A stretch of 64,000 bases of DNA from Tubulanus polymorphus (taxonomy: Eukaryota; Nemertea; Palaeonemertea; Tubulaniformes; Tubulanidae). The notes beneath the pieces were generated by a model. The model was not told the origin of the DNA, did no database searches, and worked only from the letters and a program-made list of their open reading frames with translations. The translations under genes and the position numbers were made by a program. Position 1 is the first letter of the stretch. Every line of letters starts with the position of its first letter. Location of the stretch: positions 9,794,278 to 9,858,277 of the forward strand of contig NC_134030.1 of the NCBI RefSeq assembly GCF_964204645.1. The letters run 5' to 3'. Shown here piece after piece: positions 55,278 to 64,000 of the stretch.

Positions 55278-55594
55278 AATGACTGAACAGGACAGTTGGC
55301 AGTAGACATCCTACAGTTTGGTGACGACTGTACCGGAAAGTTGAAGGTAGACACCCTACAACCTACGTACATAATTTTACAACAACAACTTTGGCGAAGG
55401 ACTCTTCAAAATGGTCGACGCTCAACCCGACACCCTACATGTATCACTCGTCTGTGCGACGGAGGAGAAAAGCACCAGTTAGGAAATATCCTTGCCATCT
55501 TCTGTTCTAATGATAATTATAATGCGATCTTTTTCCCAAAAGCACTTTGCATAAAGATCACTCTCACAGCTCTTTTACAACGATAGAAAGAATT

Positions 55595-55644
55595 GGCACC
55601 AAGGAGTACATGTAAAATTGACACCAAGGAGTACATGTAAAATT
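55595..55644 (+). repeat. 25-bp tandem duplication in the GPCR 3' flank
   Basis: CACCAAGGAGTACATGTAAAATT with two leading bases occurs twice back to back (one base differs). Confidence 0.6.
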
Positions 55645-55722
55645 AGTTAAGATAGCATTCTCTAAATAAAAATGTTTTTTTCCCAGTTTAAAAAAAGGAT
55701 TGACCATGTTATCTGTTTGACT

Positions 55723-55795
55723 GTTAGATTTCGTCCGATTTGTTTTGATTTGGTGTCCCTTACAAACCAACCACACCTGCCAGAAGCGAAACAAT
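55723..55795 (-). repeat. Dispersed repeat, inverted relative of 30888-30970
   Basis: On the minus strand: GGCAGGTGTGGTTGGTTTGTAAGGGACACCAAATC, matching 30897-30930 at roughly three of four positions. AATAAA occurs at its plus-strand end. Confidence 0.4.
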
Positions 55796-56017
55796 AAACA
55801 TTTTTAACCTATGATATTAAAGCCTCAAATGATGATGTAGCCGAATGGTGTTTTGGCGAACTATCTTAGACGAAAGGGCAGATACAGAAAATGATCTTAT
55901 ACCAAAAGACTCTGTGTGATAAGGTTCAAAGAATTGGATTTTTTACGAACGTCTGGTTACATTTGATCAAACACTAAATCCGTGTTGTGACGATAATGTA
56001 GAGAGAATTATGAAGTT

Positions 56018-56360
56018 AAACGATACTTACCTGTAAGTTGATGTTTGACCGGAATTCTCCTAATTATACCGATGTGAGTAATTACATGAGATAGTCGTCA
56101 CTTCCTTTACGTCACTCTTCTAAGATTCTGACAATTCGGAAAAATAGTTGATTATCAATCTTACTAAACAAATCAAATATCTTAAAGATAAATCAATATG
56201 AATATGAATACATGAAATTCAAACATGTTATAGAACAGGGTGATGGGAAAAGGACGTATTATTCCCAAATAAAAAAAGAGGAGGGCATGTAATTATTCAC
56301 ATCGGTATGATTAGGAGAATTCCAGTCAAACATCAAACTTACATTCTTTAAACTTCATAA
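56018..56360. repeat. Long inverted repeat beside the tyrosine-recombinase remnant
   Basis: The left arm 56018-56092 (TTATGAAGTTAAACGATACT...) and right arm 56280-56360 (...CTTTAAACTTCATAA) pair over about 75 bp. They share an almost intact core, AATTCTCCTAATTATACCGA / TCGGTATGATTAGGAGAATT. The spacer is about 190 bp. DIRS-type retroelements carry inverted terminal repeats, and the remnant recombinase at 56489 is adjacent, so this may be its terminus. Confidence 0.55.
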
Positions 56361-56488
56361 TTATCCTGCATTACACCTAATGCTCGTAATTCCACGAGAT
56401 TTCAAGTCTCCGAAGCGTCTGAATAATAAAAAAACTCAGTACATACATACCAAAACAAGCAATCTAATTAGTAGAATTCAACACAGCA

Positions 56489-57521
56489 TTAGCAAATTGC
56501 TGAGCAGGATGAACTTGAATCGGCTTCTGATAGGTATGACGCAAAAGTTGTTTCACAATTCCAACTAACTGCAGTCATGATAGTAGATATGGGTATCGTT
56601 TTAGCCGCTGCCGAAGCTGAAGCTGATCTAGTCGAATGTGAAGAAAAACGATTAATGTCTATTCCAGCAGAACGAAGAACGTCTTTAATCCAATTAGATA
56701 AAGTTTGTGTCGATGCACAACTGAACGGTTTTCTCGTTATAATAAAAAATCCATCTGAATCATTCGAACGCAAATGTTTTGTTACATCGAGATAAGTTAA
56801 AATACAACGATAAACGCAGACATGATCATCATATGTATATTTAAAAAACGATATAGGTTTAATAACCTTCCCAGGCCGATCTTGTTTTTGTTTAATGAGG
56901 GTAAAACAAATATGGTCGGTGCACATTTTCATATTAGAATTTGTTAGTTGATGAAGTACTTTATACCTTTTCCCCGACGGCAAAGACATTAAACAAATGT
57001 CTTTTTAGTCAAATCCGACAAAAATAACTTATTTAAAGGTTCGACTGTCTTCAGGAAACGTAGAACTTGGCCAACATCCCAAGTCTCATCGTAACGCGGA
57101 GTTGGAGGACGATGTTCAAACACTCCTTTGAGTAACCTCGTAATAATTGGATGCGACCCAATATTTGCTTGATCAGAAGAAAAACAGAACGTTGAAACAG
57201 CTGATCTTGCAGTATTGATAGCACTGTATCAAAGTCCTCTTCGAAACGACGAGTTTAAAAATCAGCCAACGATTCAGGTGTAGGCGACATATAATTCTCT
57301 CCCATGTCAATCGCAAAATCAATCCATTGTAAATAGTACACTTCATATTGTCGTAATGTCGATTCTCGCAACGATGATAAAATCAAATCAATAGTCTGTT
57401 CTGACGAGCCTCTTGCTCGTAAATTAAAACTTAAACTCGACAAACCAGCAGATTCAGACGCTTGGAAATCGTATGAATTCGTTGCGAATCTTGTGGGAGA
57501 AACAATAGATTTTTCCTGCAA
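56489..57521 (-). pseudogene. Tyrosine-recombinase remnant (DIRS-like)
   Basis: Three minus-strand pieces: an N-terminal core-binding part with SLRESTLRQYEVYYLQWIDF (57521-57255), a middle piece with RYDETWDVGQVLRFLKTVEP (about 57240-57000), and a catalytic part with SGKRYKVLHQL and SSHSTRSASASAAA (56989-56489). The H-x-x-R motif is present and a YLSEA stands where the nucleophile helix should be. Frame breaks separate the pieces. From memory, such sequences are typical of DIRS-type retroelements of marine invertebrates; Cryptons are an alternative. Confidence 0.7.
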
Positions 57522-57540
57522 GACATAATGAACGAATCAT

Positions 57541-59819
57541 TACTCATAGATACTTATCTTGGGTTAACTTTAGATATTTACGTTGAAATACTGATAAACT
57601 AGTAGAATTACGAATCGGTTTAGGGATAGTATTCCAGAGAAGAGGTCCAGAAATCTTTACAGTGAATTGTCTAGAATTAGTTCTATAATTTGGCGGTCAA
57701 AAATTATCCATCGTCCGGGTGTTTCGATTGTGAATGTGATGACCGAGTTGCCAGTTCTTTGAAAAACGGTAGGAAGTTTTGCATTTACGAAGTTATAAAC
57801 AAAGGAAGCTAGTTGTAATTTGTTGATATGTCCTAATTTCAATATATTCAAACGGTTAAAAGTGGGGTCAGTATGAGCAAGGTACTCCGATTTACTGATT
57901 AAACGAATCGCTCTTTTTTGAAGAATAATTAAAGGGTTCAAGTTACATTCGTAGTTTCGACCCCAGACAATGTTACAGAAAAATTGTAGAAAAAATTTGT
58001 AGAAGAGACTCGGTCAATCTCTTGGCCATCAATAGAGATTTGCGTATTACCAATATACGACTTACTGAATATAATGTAACATGTCTTTTTTATATTAATA
58101 GATAGCTTATTGGCACGAAACAAGATTACAAGATATTTCAATTTGATAATTCACAGTTGACAGTATTAACAAGACGATTAATATTTTGATCGGAATAGAA
58201 ACAATTCGTGTCATCTGCGAACAAAATGAAATTTGAAATATCAGATGAATTTGTACAGTCATTCATATTAGAAACAACAAAGGATCTAAGATAGAACCTT
58301 GGAGCACTCCAATACCAATACTAAGCGAAGTTGATTTAAATGCTTCAATTTGAACAATTTGACGACGGTTACTCAAGTATAGTTTTTGAACCACCAGTGC
58401 GTTACCTTTTATACCATAATGGTTTAATTTATGTAGTAAAATGCTGTGATTGACAGTATAAAAAGCTTTGGAGAGATCTAAAAATATCCCAATCGATGGT
58501 GTTTTTAGATTCAATATTAGCTGAAATTCTATCTATAATCTGAGTCAAAGCCATTGCTGTTGAGTGGTTTTTTTAAATCCAAACTGGTTGCTATTTAAGA
58601 TTGAGAATTTATCACAAAATGAGGTTACTCTATTGTATACAATTTTTTCCAAAATCTTGAGAAAAAGGGTAGGATTGATATAGATCGATAATTATCAAAA
58701 CAATGAGCGTCACCTTTCTTATAAAGTGGACGAACTCTGGCGATTTTTAGTTCAAACGGAACAATACCTGATTGTAGGCTGCAATTAAATATATGAGAAA
58801 GTGGGTCTTTGATTGTGTCAATAATTTTCTTAATGATTTTCATTGAGATTTCATTAAGTTAAATTCATTGGCAATATTATAAGAACCACTTACGGCAGAC
58901 CCATTCAAATAAAAAACATCTGGTAACTTTGAGTTCCTAGACGATTTCCCAATAACCGAGTTAAGGACATTCCACATACCTTTCATGTTACCTTTGAAGA
59001 AATGCAATTTACGTTCATAATAATTTTTTTCTGCTAACCGTAGTAATCTACATAAGATGCGCTTATAGTCTTTATAACGTGTTTTTATCTCAGGGTCTGA
59101 ATTACGCAAAGTTTTTCTAGACAAACTGTTCTTACATTTGATGGAATTAATTAAGCCGATTGAAAGCCATGGTTTCGACCATTTACTTTTTGATGTAGAC
59201 CGTTGTTGGATGAACGGAAAACATTCATTTAAAGACTAGTAAATTTGGATAGAAGTAATGAGTATGACAATCGAGGATCCATATTATCATAAATACTAGA
59301 CCAGTCCACGGCTAATAAACATCTATAAAATCTTTGTACATTATGATCACCCATATTTCTAGTGGGGGGTTGCGAACTATTATTATACACGATTTCGCAT
59401 CCACTATACACAGTGAATACTGGGAAATGATCAGTGAAGTCACTACAAAGAATACCAGATTTAAACTGTTTATAAATATCATTACTAAAAATGTTATCTA
59501 TAATGGTGGAAGAAGAATTGGTTATCCTTGTTGGTTTATCAATAAAAGGGATAAATGACAAGGCTACCATATTATCAAGAAATACTTCTGCTGGTTTATG
59601 GTTATCAGCTTTTAATAAATCAATATTAAAATCTCCAAGAATATAACAGATCTTATTCTCAGCATTGAGCTTATTCAACAAAGAATACAAATCATCATTA
59701 AAAGAACTAATATTAGATCCTGGCAGACGATATATTACACCAATAATTTTATTTTTTGCCTTGCCACCATCAATTTCAATAAAAAGAGACTCAAAACTAT
59801 TGTAAGCAGTAATATCCAA
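57541..59819 (-). mobile_element. Decayed non-LTR retrotransposon (CR1/jockey-type order)
   Basis: In minus-strand order: endonuclease with ILGDFNIDLL, SSTIIDNIFSN and SDFTDHFPVF (59819-59229); a linker part (59124-58840); RT with RPLYKKGDAHCFDNYRSISI (58843-58625), FLDLSKAFYTVNHSILL (58514-58263) and FILFADDTNCF (about 58225); and the C-terminal GPLLWNTIPKPIRNSTSLS (about 57630). Several frame breaks. The N-terminal end of the endonuclease is missing. It abuts the tyrosine-recombinase remnant, suggesting insertion next to or into that element. Confidence 0.85.
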
Positions 59820-59880
59820 CTAAATATTTGGATGGATATATGAAAGCTGTGGGTACTGGAGTGTGTAATGGGTAGTGTAG

Positions 59881-59919
59881 TGTGATCTGTGTGCATTTGT
59901 GGCCAGCACACAGATCACA
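59881..59919. repeat. Perfect 14-bp hairpin
   Basis: TGTGATCTGTGTGC and GCACACAGATCACA are exact inverted copies around an 11-base loop, just 5' of the LINE's truncated end. Confidence 0.7.
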
Positions 59920-59929
59920 TTGTTCATTG

Positions 59930-60415
59930 GGGTTTGGTCCAGGACTCGCGAGATTTTCAACAACACGGAAGTAACGTGTAATAAATGATGACTTGAATTG
60001 CTTGACTACTCACCACACCTCATTATTGTTGGAAAACTAAACGTTCCGCACTGACTAAAAATTAGTAATAACATTTTAGAAATGGCCAGAATTTTAACTT
60101 AGGTTCTATCTCATTTTTATTTTACAATTGCGATTGGTATAATTTTTTTTTTAAACGGCCGTTAAGGCTTCATGTTTCGTCTGCAATTCACTGCAAATAG
60201 TTACGCAAATACGCAAATTTCAGTGTTTTTGGCAGCTGTACACTCAATCGGCACCGTTCGTAACTAGCTTCACTGCGGAATTATCATTAATTAATATCGC
60301 CATATCACATCATCAACTTATATTGTGCCTTAAAACCCTAACATCCGAAATAATTGAAATGCACACACGATTTCTATAATTGAAAATTGAGAGAGTGGCC
60401 ATGTTTGTGTTCTGC
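59930..60415. other. Gene-free stretch
   Basis: AT-rich; no open frame with support, and no repeat ends were recognised. Confidence 0.4.
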
Positions 60416-60420
60416 TGCTT

Positions 60421-61266
60421 CCAGGGGCGGATCCAGGGGGATGGGTAGACAGTATTGGAAGGAAATTTAAGGGCACCTTTCTGATCTTAGGGCACACCCA
60501 GTATCCAGGTCAATGCGAGCGCCGAAGGTGCGAAGTCCTTAGAGGGGGGTTTGGGGGCCCACCCCCAGAAAATTTTGAAAATATGGTACCATTTAAAGGC
60601 TTTTAGAGGGCTTCTAGAGGCTAGCAGAGCAATCCAGGATAAACGAATTCGAGACAAGATTTCAACACATGCGGATAAAAATGAAGCTGGTGAACCCATG
60701 AAAGAATGGTTGTCGCCAACTTCGCCTAGTGCCCCTATAATCTTTCAAAGTGCCCCTTAACAATTATACAGAATACGGCTAAGTGCCCCTTCATTGTTAA
60801 CAATCGGCAAAAATTGCCTCGTCTTCACATTTATCCTTATGTCGTGCCATCTTCCAAACCAAAAATGCCCCTAAAATTTTAAAAATTAGGCAAAAAAGTG
60901 CCCTTTTCTTCAACATTTTCCGCATATAGTGCCCTCTTCTAAAGTACGAGTGCCCCTTTAGCCCTCCCTGAAAAGGCAAGGAAGGACAAGGTGCCCTCAT
61001 CTAAAGAATGAGTGCCCCTTGCAAAAGGAAAGTGCCCTTTTTAATTTATCATGATTAAAGGCTTTACAAATATGATTATCTCTCCTCATTTTCTCGGCAG
61101 CAGTATATACCGATTAATTTTATAATTATGCCCGGATTACGGACACGGAATTAGCGGTTGCTGAAATAATGCCGTCAAAAATATTGCCGGTGAAATTTCG
61201 AAGGGCACTTAAAAATTCTAGACCGTATTGGGCAATACGGCTAATACGGTCTGGATCCGCCCCTGG
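60421..61266. mobile_element. 846-bp element with CCAGGGGCGGATCCAG ends
   Basis: Left CCAGGGGCGGATCCAGG and right CTGGATCCGCCCCTGG are inverted, flanked by CTT on both sides (possible 3-bp target duplication). The interior carries at least ten scattered AGTGCCC(C)TT motifs between 60725 and 61040 and a GGGTTTGGGGGCCCACCCCC palindrome. No transposase. A second left end begins at 63480. Confidence 0.7.
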
Positions 61267-61389
61267 CTTCGCGTAAATACCGCGCGGTGACGCAACCGCG
61301 CGGAGTGGGGCCGGTACGTCCAGAATACCAATTATTACTCCACAAACGCACGATAATGCCGTATACTGGACTAGCACCGAAGAGGGCAG

Positions 61390-63300
61390 TGCATTATGAA
61401 TTGTTTGTCATCATCTATACAGAGCACTTTAGAGACAGCTGAGCATTATTAGATACTATCTCCAACTGACATAATTGGTTAAACTGCTAGTGAAATACGT
61501 AGTTTCATCTGTTATGGATGTTGGTTTTATGTATCATTGCAAAATATGCAATTTACATTATTTTCGCATCCATTTAGGCCTACCACGAATCATAGTAAAA
61601 CATTAACATACGAAGCCTTCAATGAAATATATATCCAGTTGAATAATGAGATGGGAAAATTTGTGTGGCAACTATGAATGGTCAAAATTCTATTTGATCA
61701 TATCAACGCGAAAAGATACAAAACATAATTGAATTTGATGCGGTAATTATTTTCACGGGTCGTTTTAACAAAGCAAAATGTGTTCAAGTTTAATATACAA
61801 AATGTCTCAACAGAGATTGCGCTTTACAGCTCACTGGATGTTCGATAACAGCATTAACTAGAACCGGTACCGCATTGACATTACCGCAAGTCCCAGTCAC
61901 TATAGCGTTGATCAAACGTCTCCTCGTCGGTGTATCGACACAGTGTTTCGATAACGTATTCAGACTCATATAAAACGAATACCACGTTATTAATGAGCGC
62001 GCCATAGAATAAGCAAACTGTTTGTACGGAGGTTAAAGTCGGGCGCACGTAGACGTGCAAAAACACGAAACAAAAATAATTCGAAGTATCGCAACTATTC
62101 AACACGATTAGTGGAGCGATTTTGTGCCATTTTTAAGTACCGAGGGTTTTTCGGTTTGAAACGTGTTTTCCAACTGTTCTGGGCGTCCGGCTTTACAGCT
62201 TATGAGATGTTTGATAACAACATTACTAGTACAATTCCTGCATTGACAACAACTCAACTCATCACCTGGTGTTCGTACAGGAAAAGAACACCAATTCAGT
62301 GGATCAACAAATTCTGCGTATTAATATACTTAGGCTGGTATCTACCGGCAACTGTACTGGGTTTTATATTCAACGCATTCACGTTGTTAGTTCTAAAACG
62401 GTTCAAATCTGATAATTACTTTCTCATCAAACTTCTGGCTTTTACTGATCTTTTGTTTATGATCTTTGCGTTCATTCTGTATCCGCTGAGAACTGCGTAC
62501 GTTTACGCCGTTTTGGGAGATATGGTGTTTCGCTGGAATGACTGGAATTTTGGTAAGAGTTTTATCACAGTCTCCTTGACGTTTTTCTACGTTTCTCAGA
62601 TGACACGCAACTGGTGCACTGTACTGCTCAGTCTAGAGCGGTTGATCGTAGTATTATTTCCACTGAAATCGCGTAAAATTCCCAAGAAGTTAATATCACA
62701 ATGCGCAGTCATGTTCATTTCACTTTTGGGTTTTTGTGGCCATTTTATTCGCTTCATACCTGAGCGTGAACTAGTATTTATCAATTGCCCGGATGAGTGG
62801 CCATATATTATGGTACTCGGTAGGTATTATCACTATCCTCAGTGGTTTAACCACGCAAGATGGCGTTACACAATCTCTGGAATCTATCTATTGATGTATC
62901 TTACTGTTATGATCCCAATTAATTTTTTAGTTGTCATCAATGTTATCATTATTGCGGTGATATTTTTGCGTCGTATTACTCGACGTTCAGAGCTCGGTGT
63001 AACTGATGAATCGTCCAGAAGGGAAATTAGGGTTTTAAGGATGGTTTTATCGGTTGTGTTTTTGTTTATCATCTGTGAAGGTTTTGGTTTTTACGAACGT
63101 TTAATGCATCTAGGTTATGTCCCATTTGTGCACACTATGAACCAGATAGCGATGGGATTTTCTATCATCGATTCGTCAGGAAACTTTATCGTGTATTGTG
63201 TGACAAATGATCAATTCAGAAAAGTAGCCATTGATATTTTAGGCAATGTCTGCCACAAACAACGGCTTTCGACAAAACAGAAACGATGAAATGCAGACAA
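61390..63300 (+). repeat. Segmental duplication, copy 2
   Basis: The uninterrupted partner of 51240-55290. It contains the second GPCR gene and about 800 bp of shared upstream sequence, so it shows the state before the LINE entered copy 1. Confidence 0.6.
62207..63289 (+). CDS. FMRFamide-receptor-like GPCR, copy 2 (360 aa, intronless)
   Basis: ATG at 62207 gives MFDNNITS..., the counterpart of the copy 1 start; upstream codons are open but lack ATG. All GPCR landmarks of copy 1 are kept: LLSLERLIVVLFPLKSRK, INCPDEW, FIICEGFGFYERL and DSSGNFIVYC. The N-terminus, TM1-TM2 region and C-terminal tail (LSTKQKR against APLNRKQ) differ, while the middle is identical over 245 bp. Both copies have intact frames and equal length, so both are probably functional. 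Copies may have diverged in ligand preference or expression (inference). Confidence 0.85.
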   Translation: MFDNNITSTIPALTTTQLITWCSYRKRTPIQWINKFCVLIYLGWYLPATVLGFIFNAFTLLVLKRFKSDNYFLIKLLAFTDLLFMIFAFILYPLRTAYVYAVLGDMVFRWNDWNFGKSFITVSLTFFYVSQMTRNWCTVLLSLERLIVVLFPLKSRKIPKKLISQCAVMFISLLGFCGHFIRFIPERELVFINCPDEWPYIMVLGRYYHYPQWFNHARWRYTISGIYLLMYLTVMIPINFLVVINVIIIAVIFLRRITRRSELGVTDESSRREIRVLRMVLSVVFLFIICEGFGFYERLMHLGYVPFVHTMNQIAMGFSIIDSSGNFIVYCVTNDQFRKVAIDILGNVCHKQRLSTKQKR

Positions 63301-63479
63301 TAGAGCAACAATTGGATGCCTTGTCCTTGGTCTGATGTAGGGGTTTATAGTGCGATGTACAGGGTTACTTTTTGAGCAAATCGGGGAATCTAGGAATCTA
63401 TTATTGCGCTAGTAATATGCGAATCTATGAAAAAAGATCCTTGATAGGTGACGTATCCTACAGCTGATGACAAGCGACT

Positions 63480-64000
63480 GGGGCGGATCCAGGGGCATAT
63501 TTTGACTGCCTTCTAAAAGAAATGAGGGCACCCAAAGGGGGAGCGCGGGGTAACCCCCCTCGCCGGTGGGGGTTTGTGGGGTCTCCCCAAGAACATCTTT
63601 AATTTTCATGTCCTCAGATGCATTTTCCCAGCATCTAGGACATATCTTTCTCAATCCTCACAATCCAAAATAAAGCCTTAAACACTGATGTAAGCAAAGT
63701 CTCCAACCAAAAATCCAAAATGCAGAAAGACATATGTTCAAGATTTATATATATTTATTTTCAGTTTCATTTTCAGCATTTTTATGGTATGGTTACAACT
63801 TACATAATATTACAAGATTGCATAAAGTGAATATTTGTAATACATACTGGAAACAACATTTATGAAAATGGCAATTTAAACATTTCCTTATTTAATATAG
63901 CATTTTGAGATAATTATCTCAATTATATTATTATATGAGTACATTGCACTAGGATCATGTTATATAATGTACAATGTATCCATAAAATACTATTTTCAAT
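63480..64000. mobile_element. Second GGGGCGGATCCAGGGG element, left end only
   Basis: Starts GGGGCGGATCCAGGGGCAT and continues with GGGGGTTTGTGGGGTCTCCCC, like 60421-60560. The right end is outside the window or lost. The remainder to 64000 is AT-rich with no gene. Confidence 0.5.

Larger units (their letters stand above)
51240..55290 (+). repeat. Segmental duplication, copy 1 (partner 61390-63300)
   Basis: Sequence at 51250-51320 (ACCACTTTAGAGACAGATGAGC) matches 61400-61470. 53810-53930 (GGTCAAAAT...AACGCGAAAAGATA) matches 61670-61760. The GPCR genes follow in both. Copy 1 is longer because a LINE sits at about 51430-53700. Confidence 0.6.

Noticed and set aside
55296-55586. 96-codon frame just after GPCR copy 1.
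   Set aside because: Not conserved after copy 2 and no homology; probably 3' UTR sequence.

Overview
This is a stretch of animal (metazoan) nuclear DNA. Genes are split by GT-AG introns, intergenic DNA is AT-rich, and short inverted-repeat transposons and decayed non-LTR retrotransposons are everywhere. No operons, ribosome-binding sites or CRISPR are seen. The proteins (secreted multi-vWA matrix-type protein, LRR receptor, HNK-1/chondroitin-type sulfotransferase, FMRFamide-receptor-like GPCRs, dibasic-processed secreted peptide) fit an invertebrate bilaterian, probably a marine spiralian such as a mollusc. That placement is inference; nothing here fixes the species.

Region 1 (3-15.75 kb, minus strand) is one gene that I could assemble completely by matching splice sites and codon phase. 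It has 20 coding exons with every junction in phase, 6,990 coding bases and 2,329 residues. The product has a signal peptide, five von Willebrand factor A (vWA) domains, Ser/Glu-rich linkers, and a giant linker of about 215 Gly/Pro pentapeptides (5.2-8.45 kb) between vWA3 and vWA4. It ends in a small two-cysteine tail. The vWA2-vWA3 pair and the vWA4-vWA5 pair are paralogous, so a two-domain module was duplicated.

Region 2 (16.8-24.2 kb, minus strand) holds a three-exon gene for an unrecognised charged 431-residue protein with a likely GC-AG intron. It also holds an LRR / fibronectin-like single-pass receptor with a tyrosine-motif-rich tail, whose first coding exon was not found.

Region 3 (24.3-47 kb) is mostly repeats: Tc1/pogo-, Harbinger- and unclassified MITE-like elements, LINE fragments and microsatellites. 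Inside it lies a small plus-strand gene (35.6-36.6 kb) for a secreted precursor with a four-cysteine peptide bracketed by Lys-Arg sites.

Region 4 (46.3-49.9 kb, minus strand) is a complete three-exon carbohydrate sulfotransferase gene. A second copy of its membrane-anchor first exon is stranded downstream. A 269-bp perfect (TCGG)n array lies just past its 3' end.

Region 5 (51-64 kb) holds two intronless FMRFamide-receptor-like GPCR genes, 8,012 bp apart in the same orientation and each 360 residues. They sit in a segmental duplication that was later invaded by two LINEs, a tyrosine-recombinase element and a foldback element. A 245-bp identical tract in the middle of the two receptors suggests gene conversion.
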